Shown: positions 12,360-23,700 of the stretch, in pieces
Layout: every line of letters begins with the position of its first letter
How positions within the stretch are numbered: the stretch's first letter is position 1
From: Chlamydomonas sphaeroides
Taxonomy: Eukaryota > Chlorophyta > Chlorophyceae > Chlamydomonadales > Chlamydomonadaceae
DNA length: 64,000 nucleotides
Assembly: GCA_001662425.1 (NCBI GenBank)
Contig: BDDC01000160.1
Coordinates: 23,508-87,507, forward strand
Direction: 5' to 3'
The notes under the pieces: model-generated
The model's input: the letters and a program-made list of their open reading frames with translations, nothing else
What the model was told of the DNA's origin: nothing
Databases searched by the model: none
Translations under genes and position numbers: made by a program

Positions 12360-12512
12360 GCGCGCGAGCCGGGGCTTGACCTTGCAGTGCGTGCCGTGCG
12401 GCACAGACTGTGTGGGCTGACCGCGCGAAGTCACCAGGACGAGGCCGCTCGACATCGAGGCAGCCGGCCGGGGCTTGGTTTGACCAGGAGAAGGAGGCCG
12501 CGCGGCACTGAG
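12331..12512 (+). repeat. Duplicated stop-codon segment of the CobW gene
   Basis: The last 30 bp of coding sequence including the stop (12331-12360) recur at 12483-12512 with one difference, inside the 3' UTR. The neighbouring words gccggggcttg (about 12368 and 12468) are also repeated, so a segment of roughly 150 bp appears to have been locally duplicated and then rearranged. Confidence 0.7.
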
Positions 12513-13909
12513 GTATCGGCCGGCGGAGGGGAAACGCGGGGCGCTGGTGACGAGTCGGGCCTGCAGGCCGCGGCTGCCATTGGCAGCGAGCTGAACGGGA
12601 GGGCGCGCTGGGCTGTGCGGAACAGCCCAGCAGGTCTGACTGGGTGGCGCGTGCGCTATGTAAGCGCGTTGTGGGCCGCGGGGCCACTCGCTCGCGCCAT
12701 GCGGAGTGCACATACCGATAGCTGGGGTGGTGACGTTAAGGGCTGTGGTAACGCAGCGGGCTAGGGCGTGTGCCGTGCGACTCACGGCTGGGGGCGCCGG
12801 CGGTGCTGCTGCGCGCGGCGAGCCGAGCTGGCGAAGCAAAGCAAATTGCGGGCGTGCTCCGCTGGAAGCTGAGGAACGGACTACCCTGGGGCTTGTGGCT
12901 AAGCATGCGCAGAATGGTAATAAGGTTGTGCCAGCGTGTTGCTGGATGCCGGCGCACCCGTGTGCAGCTGGCGCAGGGGCAGCGCCGTTGTTGGCGACCT
13001 GCCGGGAGCGCTCGCACCGCATTTATGTCACCTCGGATTCGTCTCTGTAGGCGCTCGGCGCGCACAAAAGATGTGAGCGCGCTGCATGGCGGCGACGGTG
13101 TGCTTGTGAGTTGGGGGTGCCGCTTGCTGCTATTCGGCCGCAAGCACTTCGAGCCCGCGGTGGGTGAGCGGGCATTGTGGGCTCGGGGTGTGGCTTGGGA
13201 GTGAAGGATGCTGTGTGCTGTAAGAACCGCTCAGCATGAGGGATGTGAGCTGTGAGGTGGCCGCACTCGGCGGTGGTCACCGGTGGCCCGCCACTGACAG
13301 CCCACAGCTCCGGCGCTCTGGCGCCACGGCGTGGCAGTGCCGCGTGCACAGCAGCCGGCGTGTCTAAGTAGGAACAGATAGTCAAGTTAAGGTGCACGCA
13401 CGGCCGGTGCATAGCAGCGCCGCGCCGGTTGCCAGCGTGAAGCCATGGAGCCAGAGCAATGCCACTCAAATTCCGGGTGCTTGAGCACTTGCCGTAGCCG
13501 GGATCCCCCTGGTCAACTCCTACATCTACCGAGGCCCTCGCGGCCGGCGGCGCAAACCCTCCGACGGCCGCGCGAGCTGTTGTGTTGCGGCGGTGCACCG
13601 TGCACTGACACGAGAGAGGCTTATGATAAGAGGCTTGAATTTCGTATGCGTATGCGTATGCGTATCACGCGTACACAGGCCGGCGGAGGTGCGTTCGGCA
13701 TGCACGGCAACACGGAAACCCCGGGCTGCCAGTACTGGCGGTTGTCTCCGGTACCTAACTTCGTTGGCACGCGCCAACGCGCATCAAAGCTGCGCACGTG
13801 CGCAGCCCGCGGCGACCGCACCCGTGTCGGTGTAGCGCTCCTCGGCCAGCAACTGCAGCGCCGCTGCGGGCAGCTGCATGCATCCGAGCTGTCCGTGGCT
13901 CCAGTGTCA
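12360..13909. other. Intergenic / 3' UTR region behind CobW
   Basis: TGTAA signals lie at 12659-12663 and 13219-13223, so the CobW 3' UTR is about 300 or 860 nt. The remainder up to 13909 is the 3' flank of the converging small gene. A short (GTATGC)n run lies near 13645-13665. No protein-like frame with splice sites was found. Confidence 0.45.
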
Positions 13910-15110
13910 TCAGAGCCTGCTGCGCATACTCAAGGCTCCCTGCAGGGGGCGAGTGAATCCCGCCAGCCGCTGCCGGCCCCTGCCCCTCACGTGCAGGCCC
14001 GGCTGGCTCACCTGCAGCGCGCCGCGGCGCTCGCCACGGCGGCTGTGGCCGACCGCACGCAGACCCGTTACCGTACTTCTATCTATCACGAGGCGCAAAG
14101 TGTGTTTGCCGCATGCTGCAAGCGTGCCCGCAGCCTGCAGGTGGGTACCAGCCACGCCCAAGCCGTAATTTTCAAAGTACCCAGCCGGGTACTACGGCCA
14201 GGGGGTAATACCGCCACCGTACCCAGCCTCCGAAGCAGAATTATTTTTATAGTACCCAGGGGGGGTACTAGTACCCAATTTCAGAAACCCTGTCGCCGGC
14301 CCTTCGCTCCAAGCGGGCCCAGGAGGGGGGCCAGTGGCGCGGGCGGGGCGGCGATAGGGGGAGGGAGGCCACCGAAGGAGGGTCAATGTCCATGAAAATA
14401 CATCAAGCTTAAGCCACTTCAATGCCACACAGCGTCGCCCAGCGCCCCGACAATGTTGCCCACCACCCACCTTGTCGCTGCGGTGGGACGCGGGGGTAAC
14501 GGACAGGGTTACTAACGGCACGCAGTTCACGCGCTTCTTGTCCGGCGAGTTGCCCACTGCGTAGCACGTATCAACATAGCAATACCACTGCAATGCCAAG
14601 CGATCTCCAGGCCGTGTGCTGTCTATCCCAACGAACGCTTCGAAGTTCTTGAGACAAGTCCTCTCACAGTAAGCCCTATCAGGCTGCAGCCTTACAGTAT
14701 GTCACAGTATGAGGCATCTCCGAGGAGCCCAATGGCAAGCCGCCGAACTAGGAGGCACGCGATGGGTCGCAGGTGCGAGCGGCGCAGCGCTGCCGCACCC
14801 AGGACGTGAGGCATACAGCGCGCAGTAATTCACCCTTTGATGCGGCTGCCCGCAGCAACGCGAGCTCCGTTGACGACCATGCGTCGAGCGCGAGGTATGC
14901 GGCCTGTGTTTCTGTGCGTCGCGTCGCGCTCACCAGATAGAAGCGACGCACCACATACGCGTTATGGGGGGCGCCGCGGCCATCCTCTAAAAACGCCCCG
15001 CGGCCCAGGGCCGGCCCCCCCCCCCACCTTTCACACCGCGTCAAGACCTCCTGCATCACCGCTGTCCCCCACAGGAGCACCGTGACAGTCATTCGCGGGG
15101 ACCGGCACAT
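13910..15110 (-). CDS. Unrecognised small Cys-containing protein
   Basis: I do not recognise the family. Proposed exons are 15110-14934, 14903-14799, 14683-14471, 14134-14012 and 13939-13910. All are phase 0 and give about 215 residues. The start could be the ATG at 15110 or at 15092; the second gives a hydrophobic N-terminus (MTVTVLLWGTAVM). The best-supported exon is 14683-14471: it has clean splice sites and strong algal codon bias in its second half. It contains YCERTC, then WYCYVDTC, then VNCVPLVTLSV, six Cys that could form disulfides in a small beta-rich domain. The next exon reads KHTLRLVIDRSTV, also protein-like. The last intron may be retained, since the frame stays open through it. 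Exon 1 crosses a G-run and may hide another intron. Its 5' end faces the EF-hand gene. Confidence 0.45.
14170..14285. repeat. Palindromic GTACCC/GGGTAC element in an intron
   Basis: About 115 bp inside an intron of the small minus-strand gene. It contains the perfect inverted repeat AGTACCC-agcc-GGGTACT (14176-14193), another AGTACCC (14251-14257) facing GGGTACT (14263-14269), and a further copy at 14269-14275. The edges read ttttcaaagtaccc and gtacccaatttcagaaa, giving weakly inverted AT-rich ends. It could be a MITE-like remnant or a locally amplified palindrome. Confidence 0.45.
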
Positions 15111-15356
15111 ACGGGTGCCTCAAGAGAACAGGTGCACCAATGGCTGCCCCGCCCCGGCGGCAGCGGGCCGGGCAACGCAGCACGGCCGCTGTCTCCCGCT
15201 ATGGCGCTCGCTCAACAACCCACAGCTCGCCGAAGCTCACATAACTATTCGCAGCGAACGTAGCCAGGTCCAAGAAACAGCACAGCATGTGTGGTGGGGC
15301 CAGTCAGTCACACTGCAAGGCTGTGTGGCACTGACTCGACCGGTACCGTGCCGCCC
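15111..15356. promoter_or_regulatory. Divergent promoter region, unknown gene / EF-hand gene
   Basis: About 246 bp between the proposed start codons of two outward-facing genes. It holds no other recognisable feature. Confidence 0.35.
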
Positions 15357-18300
15357 ATGCGCAGGCCGGCGGACCCAGCAGCGCGCGAGACGCGCAACGA
15401 GGACCGGCCCGTGCTGAACCGCGTGCACGATAAGCTGTTTAGCACCTTCAAAGAGGTGCGCGGGCGGTAGCAAGGAAGAAAGGGAAAAAGCAAGCCCGGG
15501 TCGGACCTCAAGAGGGGGCATCGCCTTGCTACGGCCACAGGGCTGACAGAACCGCGTGTTGGCTGGCGGCAGGGAGGGCAGGGCAGCGGCATGGGGCGGC
15601 CGCTGCTCCCTGGCCCTGCTCGTGGCCCGCTTTTGCGCCGACGTACCGTGTGAAATCCCGCCGCACCCCGCCCCACAGCACTATGTGCACAAGGTGCTCC
15701 GCAGCTACAGCAAGGACGACAGGTGCGACGGCGCTGGCGCTGGCGCACGTGTACTGGGGCTGGCACTGGCGCTGGCACTCTCGCATGTGTGCTGTGGCAG
15801 AGTCTGGGGCCGCAGAGGCCGTGCGGCGGGTGGCAGGCTTTGGGGCTTTCCTGAGGCGCAGAGGCCCCAGAAATGCCCTGCGAATGGGGAGCCGGAGCGC
15901 TGTGCTTCGGTGCGGCTAAGCACGACTCAACCGCTGCTGCACGCGGCCCCGTGGCCCCGCCCCGCCCCTTCCCTTCCCCCCGCCAGCGGCCTGCTGAGCG
16001 GCGAGCAGCTGCGCTCGGCCCTGGACCGCCTGCACCTGGGGCTGGACGAGCGGGACAAGGAGCGCATCATCGCGCGAGTGGCGCCCGCGCAGCACAGCGA
16101 CGGGCGGGTGCGACGGCTGGGAGCTGGGGGCGGGAAGGGGCCGGGAGCCCAGGACAGGGGCTAGGGCCGGCGGCTGCGGCTGCGGCTGCGGCTGCGGCTG
16201 CGGCTGCGGCTGCGGCTGCGGCTGCGGCTGCGGCTGCGGCTGCAATGACACTGGGGCAAGGAGGCGGGGCGGGGCAGGATCTGGGGATTGGGGCCGGTTG
16301 CCAGGCGCGATGATCGGGGCTGGGGTGCAGGGGGTATGGGGGCGCAGCAGCGGCAGCAGCGGCAGCGAGCTCCCTGGCTGAAGCCAGCCGCTGCCGCCCT
16401 CGCTGCCCTGCCCTTACCTCTCTTCTCGCTCCTCGCCCCACCCAGTTCCACTACCTGGACTTCATCCGCTCGCTGGAGGTGCCGCAGCCGCTGGGCAGCG
16501 AGGTGCCGCAGCAGGCCGTGAGCGGGCTCAGCCTGCCGGGGCCGTCCTCGGTGCGCGGCGCCGGCGGCCGCAGCTACTGGAACTGGCAGCGGCACCGGCC
16601 GCAGGTGCGCCCCGGGTCTTGGCCTGGCTTGGCTTGGGGTGGTCGCGGGGGGGAGGCTGGAGCCGAGGTCTCGGCATAGCAACCCCGGCCGGTTTTCGCC
16701 AGCCTGGCACGGCTAGCTGTCGCTGTCAGGCTCCAGTGTTTGTGTACCAACCAGTCCCGGCCGTGTACTTGCCCAGCTGCCGCGCTGAGCCAACAAGTCC
16801 CCCGACTGTGCCCTTGTCTGCCTCCGTCCCGCTCTTCAGTACGTGCCGGGGCTGCTGGAGGAGGTGCGGGAGGGCACGTTCGAGCAGGCGCAGAGCGACG
16901 CGCTGCTGACCAGCCTGCTGGCCACCAAGCTCAACCAGTACCGCGACAAGTTGCGCATCATCTTTCGCCAGATGGACGCCAACCGCAACTCGCTCATCGA
17001 CCAGCAGGAGTTCATACAGGGGGTGAGCGCGGGGCATGCTGCGCGGCACACGGCGTACGATGCACCGTACGATGTACCGCGCGCCGACACCTCCGGACCC
17101 TGGCAGCAGCAGGCGTTGATTGCCCGCCCGCCTCCGCCCTGGCCCGCCGCTGTGGCCCGGCCAGATCGCCAAGCTGCGCATCAACGTGAGCCGAGCCCAG
17201 GTGGAGCGGCTGTTCGAGCTGGTGGACACGGACAAGAGCGGGCAGATCGACGTGAGCTGCTGCGGGGAAAGGGTTGCGACGTGGGGAGCAACGGCTTGGG
17301 CAGTGTGTGTCGCTGAGTCATCGCCAGGGGGACGCGGAATCAGCGGGCGGATGCGAATGCGACGCTCTGCTCACAAGCGGTCTGTCGGGGCCGTTTGCTC
17401 CGTGCGCATCGCGTGCACTCAAGGCCCCCGGCTTCCCTGCCTCGTCCCTCCGCCCCCGCCGCAGTACGAGGAGTTCGTGACCCGCTTCGAGGACCACGGG
17501 CTCGCCAAAACGGTGCAGGAGCAGGAGCGCGCCCGGCTGCGCGCCGCCGCCGCCGCCTCAGCTGCCTCGGCGGCGGGCGGCGGCGGCGCCGCACCCACGC
17601 CGCCGCAGCAGGTGCCGCTGGCGCAGTCCATGGGCCTCACACAGGTGCGACCCCAGCCGGAGCACGCCCAGCGGCCACAAGTGGCGGCCCTCGCTTCCTG
17701 CTCGGTCCGCGAGCCAACCAGCTCACGCTTGCAAGCGGCGCTCGCATAGCAAGCCACGCCGCGCCCTGAGCCGCGCACGCGCCTGCTGCACCCGGCGCGC
17801 TCGCAGGACGAGGTGGAGGGCGCGCTGCGGCAGCCGCTGGTGCACGAGCTGTCGCGGGCGCTCTACGGCCGCGGCCCGGGCGCCACCAGCGCCTTTGTGC
17901 GCGCCGACATGACGCGCAGCGGCTGCCTGAGCGTGCGCGACATGACCAAGTGCTGCCAGGCGCTGGTGCCGGGTGAGCGGTGTGGCGGCGTGGCGCAAGC
18001 ACACGAGGCTGGGCCACTAGCGGCTTAATAGGTGACGGTGGCATGCAGCTGGCTGGGCAGGCATTCGTGACTTGGGGCGCCGAATGCCGTTGCTTGCTGC
18101 CGTGCCGCTCTTTCCCTCCGTTCCCTGGATTCTGGCTCGAATGTGTCTAAGCTAGTCCGCTGATCCCTGGGTACGTCACCCTCCCTGTCGCCGCGTAGGC
18201 ATCGACGAGCGGCAGGTGGCAGCGGTGATGGCGGCTCTGGAGCCTTCCAGCCCAGGGCACATGGACTACCGCTCCTTCGTTGGCCGCCTGCTGGAGGGCG

Positions 18301-19986
18301 GCGTGTCGAACCCGCGACTGCTGCACAGCGCGCCCGCCGGCAGCGGCAGCGCCGGCCTGGGCAGCGGTAGCTTCTCCCACCCTGGCTATCTGACCAACAT
18401 CGGCGGAGGGCCACTCACGGTGCCGGTGAGCCCCTAGGGCCGGGGCCGGACGCCGAGCGCAGGGCCCGCGGCCCTGTCCGGTTTTGTTATTTTGCGGCCC
18501 ATGCACGGCATTTGTTTGAAGCCGTTTGCCTCTGTGTCCATGTGCCGCCTGGTGTCGCAGAACGCGCTGCCCAGCCCGCACAGCCGCTCGCTGTCGGCGG
18601 TGGGCACCTCGCGAGCCGCCGCCGACGGCTCGGGCTCCGGCACCGGCGGCCTGGCGCCCGGGCTGCTGCGCGGCCACGGCCGGCGCGCGGAGGACGAGCC
18701 GGACGCCTGGGACAGAGCGCAGGCCGAGAGCTTGCACAGCGAGGCGGTGGCGCCCTTCCTCCAGGCCGTGGGCTGCGCGGAGCCCTCGGCGGAGCAGGGC
18801 GGGTCCGGGGCCGGCGGCGGCGGCGGCCTGCCGTCGGTGACGCGCAGCATAGACCTGGGCACGCTGCAGCGCTCGGCGTCGGCGTACCTGGCCAGCCAGG
18901 TGCCACCCAAGCCCAAGTACCGGCCGGTGGGCGGCCGCACGGATGCGGCCGCCAGCACACACGCGCCCTCGCACGCCTCAGGTGAGGCCGCGGCTTGGCG
19001 GCTCGAGGCAGCGTGGCAGGAAGGGCAAGGCGGCGGCAGCGGACGCGCGCGTTGCTGGGTGGGCTGTTTCGCACTCTCGCTGCAGACCCCCGGTCCCCCG
19101 CTGGCCGCACCGTCCGCTGCGCCCGCTGCCTCCGCTCACGCTCCTGCCCCTCTCCCTCGTCCCCGCAGGCCGCTTCAGCCGGTTCTGGGACAAGCGCTAC
19201 GCCGACACCTCCTCCATGACCTCGGTGGACCCCAGCTGCGCCTCGTACATGGGCAGCGAGGGCACCTGGGTCAGCAAGGCCTCGGGCGGCGACTTCCTGG
19301 CCTACCAGGGCGACGACCAGAGTACGCGCAGCCGGCGGAGGCAGCAGGTGGGCGGGCCGGGTGCTGGCTGAGGCTTGGGGGCGACGCTTCAGGGGTTGCT
19401 CTGGGGCTCTGGGGATGTGGGTAGGGGCTCTGCCGTCCGCTATCCGCGCCGCGCTCTGACGGGCGCTTGCCACCCGCTGTGCTGCTTTTTCGTGCCGACC
19501 GCAGGCACTGCAGCGGTTCCAGGCGCGGTCCGAGGTGGACGCTAAGTACAGCGCGCAGGACGACGCCAGCGGGGCCGACAACGGGCGGCTCGAGGTGGCG
19601 CGGGCAGCGCGGCAGCGGTGAGCACGGGTGCTATAGGGCGCTATCGGCATGGGGGCGATGCCGTAAAACCGCGTCGACAGCACGCTGGCTGCCCGCAGCG
19701 CACGCAACGCACCCCTGCTCCTGTCTATGTAGAGTGGGGGCAATGGGCACCGGCAATCTGGCGAGGGGCAATGTCGCTGTGGGTGCGCCCAATTGCGCAG
19801 CACCGGTCGAAGAGGTTCATGTGCCCTTGTGCCCGCAGGTTCGAGGAGCGTTGTGACATGTACGACAGGTTGCGGCAGGCGGAGGACACGGTGGGCAGTG
19901 CGGTGTTCGGTCGGCTGCAGGCGCACGCAGAGCACCAGCTGGAGGGAGCGGGGCTCACCAGCCGCACCGGCCGCGTGTTTTGGTGA
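15357..19986 (+). CDS. EF-hand calcium-binding protein
   Basis: Thirteen exons: 15357-15455, 15679-15722, 15987-16107, 16446-16604, 16840-17022, 17165-17251, 17465-17644, 17807-17972, 18199-18425, 18561-18981, 19169-19347, 19505-19617 and 19839-19986. Phases close for 708 residues. The start is the in-frame ATG at 15357 (MRRPADPAARETRNED), chosen because it needs no upstream exon. Two EF-hand loops are canonical: DANRNSLIDQQE (187-198) and DTDKSGQIDYEE (223-234). Two flanking helix-loop-helix segments around SKDDSSGLLSGEQL and ADMTRSGCLSVRD are degenerate and probably do not bind calcium. After an Ala-rich linker, the second half is Gly/Ser-rich and low in complexity, ending with a charged helical tail. 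A calcium-sensing or structural role, perhaps in the cilium where many such proteins occur, is inference only. No enzyme domain was seen. Confidence 0.85.
16169..16243. repeat. (CGGCTG)n microsatellite, about 12 units
   Basis: Perfect hexanucleotide array within the intron between the 15987-16107 and 16446-16604 exons of the EF-hand gene. Confidence 0.95.
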
Positions 19987-20761
19987 TGGGTGGTGCGAGC
20001 GTGGGTGGGTGTTGGAACGGGCGAGATGGGGTGGGTGGTTGTGGCTGCAGGGCGCGGCATGCGCGGAAGAGTAGTAGGGTGGTGGGCGTGAGGCCGGGGC
20101 CCGGGTGACGCGGGCCGGTGGAAGCAGGTTGGGGAAGGAAGCTCGGACGCAGGACAGCTCGGTTGGCACTAGGTGGGCGACATAGCGGCTTCCTGGAGCT
20201 GCGACTGTACAGGAAGTGGAGAAGGCAGGACGCAGGAGACAAGGCCTTGTCATGCGTGGCAACGCCTGCGCTGGCCATCCGCTGGGGTCCACAGGCAGGC
20301 GGCCGCTGTAAGCCACTGTAAGATACCGGTTTGTGAGTGTGCGGAGGAAGCAGCCAGCTAGCATGGAGAGGAGTTCGTGGCGATGCGGTTGGTACTGCAG
20401 CGGCCGTGTGGAGATAAAGAAGGCTTCGAGATCAAGGGCGACGACGCAAACCCGGGTGGCCAACGACGCAGGGTTCGTGGCAGCTGCCGGTCGCTGCCTC
20501 GCGATGCCGCACACCGTGCAGCGTTCAAGTGTTGCTCATCTTTAGACGCTCGCTGCTTTGCAGACCGTGACGGGATTATCATACTGTCAGCTGCGGTCGC
20601 TGCTCGGCCACGGGCCACGCCGCCACGGCGCAAACAAAATAATTTACCCCCACCATATTGGCCACGACTTTACTCCATGAGTGCCAACATACTAGAATAG
20701 GCTTGGAAACCGGCGTAATTTGGAGAGCTGCTGCCGTCTGTCTTTCGAAATTTCAGTAAAC
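19987..20761. other. 3' UTR of EF-hand gene and upstream region of protein A
   Basis: Two TGTAA signals at 20307-20311 and 20317-20321 give a 3' UTR of about 330 nt. The remaining 440 bp, with several A/T-rich words, should hold the promoter and leader of the next gene. Nothing else is seen. Confidence 0.5.
20307..20321 (+). promoter_or_regulatory. Twin TGTAA poly(A) signals, EF-hand gene
   Basis: Two TGTAA words 10 bp apart, about 325 nt after the stop codon. Confidence 0.5.
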
Positions 20762-23700
20762 ATGGACCGTAGCTGCAGAAGCTCTCGCACGGACGTTCCA
20801 TACCTAGCAGTGCTAAGCGATGAGGCCGTCGCGAAGCGGCTCGCCGCCGTGGGGCCCTACTTGCTCGGAGAGCACAACCAGGTGCACAATGGACGCTAGC
20901 AAGGTCTTGCTGCCACAAGACTGGAGCGAGCTGCTCAGCAACCGCGCGATTTGGCCTCGGTCAAGCAGCTTGGGCCGTTCCAAATCTCGCGGCCCCGACT
21001 CGGACCCACGGCCACGAGGCTTCCCCCGGCACCGTCCTTCAGCTTCCTTGACCCCCTGCGTCCTTGCGAGGCCCGCGGCCGCACGGCACACCATGCCGCG
21101 CCTACACGCCCCACCCTCAGTACCACTCTCAATTCCCCTCTCCCGCCACCCCGCGCAACGCTAGACCCCGGCCTGACGCCGACCCCCAGTGTCCGCCATG
21201 TTCGCTCCAGTCCGCGGCCGACGCCGCTCCCCTACTCTTCGCCCCGTCCGCCTAAGCAGAAGCGCAAGATCCGCGACATTGCCACCGTGCTGCCCATGTA
21301 CGTGGAGCTGGGCGTGTCGTGCTGGAGCTTTTTGTCGCTGCTGTGCAAGATGCTGCTGCTGGCCATCAATGTGACCGCCATCTACCACGCCTTCATCCTC
21401 ACCTACAAGTCCAAGAAGTTCAGCTCGGTGAGCACCGCCGAAACCACCTGTCCAAACGTACGTGCGCGGCGGCGCCCCTCGCCTCACCAGCGCCCTGCGC
21501 CACTCCTACGCCGCCGACCCCTGGCACTCTGCCGTTGCTGCCTGCCGCCCGCACCCGCGAACACGCACACCATGCCCCCGCCGCGCCCGCACCCCACTCG
21601 TCCCCTCCCACACCGCACCGCACCGCACCGCCCCTCCCAGTGGCAATTTGAGGAGCCCAGCCGCGTGGTGGTGTGGATCGAGTTCCTGGGCATCTCCTAC
21701 TACCTGGCCTGGTTCCTGATGCGGGTGGGCTGGCTGCTGTGGGCCGGCATCAACGAGTGCCGCGCCTCCGACAAGGACATCTACGGCCGCAACCTGGAGG
21801 TGCGGCGCCAGGGGCTGCGGGCCGGCGAGGGGCAGGGACCGCCCGACTTGGGGCCGACTTACTTGAGGCCGACTCGAGGGGGCGGGGCAACGTCAGCCTG
21901 CCTTTTTAGCCCGCTGCGCCGCACGTAGTATGCATGTGCACGAACCCTGCGGCAAAGTGCAGGTGCGACTGCCACCGCCCTTGATGGATGCTCGCAGCCC
22001 CAGCCCCAAGCTGCCGCACGCCGGCCTACGCGGGATCCAGATGCCGTCCCAGCACTGCTCCAGCCTGCGCTGCCCCGGGCGCCCTCAGTCGAGCGCTTCC
22101 TCCCATTTGCATAGGCCTGCGCTGCTCCGGATGCTGCCGCAGCCCACAGCGCACGGCTTCGTTACACCTGTATGCAACTAGCAGCCGGCCTCTTCCCCCC
22201 GCCCCACCCGGCCCCCTGCCGCAGCTGTGTTCGGCGCTGCGCATGTTCTACAAGACCGGGATGCGGCTGGACTTCAACTTGCTGGTCTTCCTCAAGTACG
22301 TCAGCCCGCCCGCCGTCGCCGCGAGCCTGGCCAAGGCGCGCAAGAAGGTGTACGGCAAGTACGGCACACGTGTGCACCGCCAGAAGTGAGTCGCACGGCG
22401 TGCGGGCGGGGGAGGTTGTCTCGATCGGCCGCATGCGTGCAATCGTCGGGCGGTGGGCTGATCATCAGAGCCCAGGGCCTGGGGCTCGGGATGGTACGGT
22501 GGGTGGCGGGTAGCTGTGGCTATATGTCGAGTCAGCTCCAGTGTACGTCGAGTCAGCTCCAACAAATCAACCAAGCCTTCGCTGCGCACCTGCTTGCATA
22601 CGGCCCTTGCCCCCGCGCAGCTGCTGCGTGGACTGCTTCTGCTGCCTGTGCTTCTACAGCCGCCTGGCCTGCTGCTCCGCGCTGCACACGGCCTTTGTGC
22701 TGCTGTGCGTGGCCGTGTCAAGTGGGTGCAGCGGCCGCGGGGGTAACGAGGGAGGGAGGGAGGTGCATCATTGGGACAGCGCGCGATAATTCACGTCCGC
22801 AAGCCGAAGTAAACCGGTGCACTGGGCACGGTATGCTGCCTCACGGCAGGGCGGCGGCCAGCCAAGGTGGAGGGCCCAAGGTCCGCGACTGCAGGTTCTT
22901 GCTCCCCTCTCGGCCTCCCGGGTCCCACCCACTGCAGTGACCTGTGCTAACGCGCAGTCCTAGGGGTGCTGGTTCAGGTGTTTCCTTGCTGCCTCACGCG
23001 TCGACCTCCTGGCCCGACCCTGACCCTCGTCATGCCGCCCTGCTCCCCCGCAGTCCTGGCAGTGCTGATCAAGGTGCTACAGCTGCGCTTCCTGGGCGAC
23101 GTCAACATTCGGGACTGGAGCATCACGGAGGTGGGTGGCGGGGGCTGGGCAGGAGCTGGGACTTAGCAGGGCTGCAGCGGGTCGGTTGTGCACTGTGGGG
23201 CCTGGGCGGCCAGGTGTCGGAAAGGCCATCGCGGGCCGAGCTCGCGATCGCTGCAGCTGACCCGCGCCCTCAACCTCCACGCCGCAGCTGCTGCTGTTTG
23301 CGCAGTTTGTGATCAACATTGCCTGCCTGGACACGCGCCAAAAGAGCAAGCGCAAGGGCAAGCTGGAGCTGCTGTTCGACGGAGCGGTGAGGGGGCACGG
23401 GGGCGGGGGCAGAGGAAGGGAGGGAGTGCGGAGCTATGACGAGCGTGGCAGTTCCCCCACACTTCACAGCGAGACGTTGGTTTGCCCGCTCACTCGCCCG
23501 CAGGACGCAGATGAGGCGGTGGGCGAGCGCAAGGCCAAAAGCCTGGTCGACAACGTGAGCGGGGCTGGGGCCGGAGGGCGGCTCGCGCACTTGCCTGCAG
23601 CGAAGGCCACCGCAGCCGCCCCTGCTGCCCCGCGCTCCCTCTCCTAACTGATGAGCCCGCGGACGGGATGTCCAAAGCGTCCGTGCCTTCCCCCATCCAC

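Noticed and set aside
13445..14395. Plus-strand frame of 316 residues as the 5' end of the EF-hand gene
   Set aside because: An in-frame ATG at 15357 starts the EF-hand protein without it, and the opposite strand has phase-matched exons with better codon use at 14012-14134 and 14471-14683.
15075..15131. Possible upstream plus-strand exon joining the EF-hand gene
   Set aside because: Splice sites are acceptable, but it overlaps exon 1 of the minus-strand gene and is not needed for a start codon.
18487..20514. 675-residue minus-strand open frame
   Set aside because: It lies antisense to well-supported exons of the EF-hand gene, has no domain, and long antisense frames are expected at this GC content.
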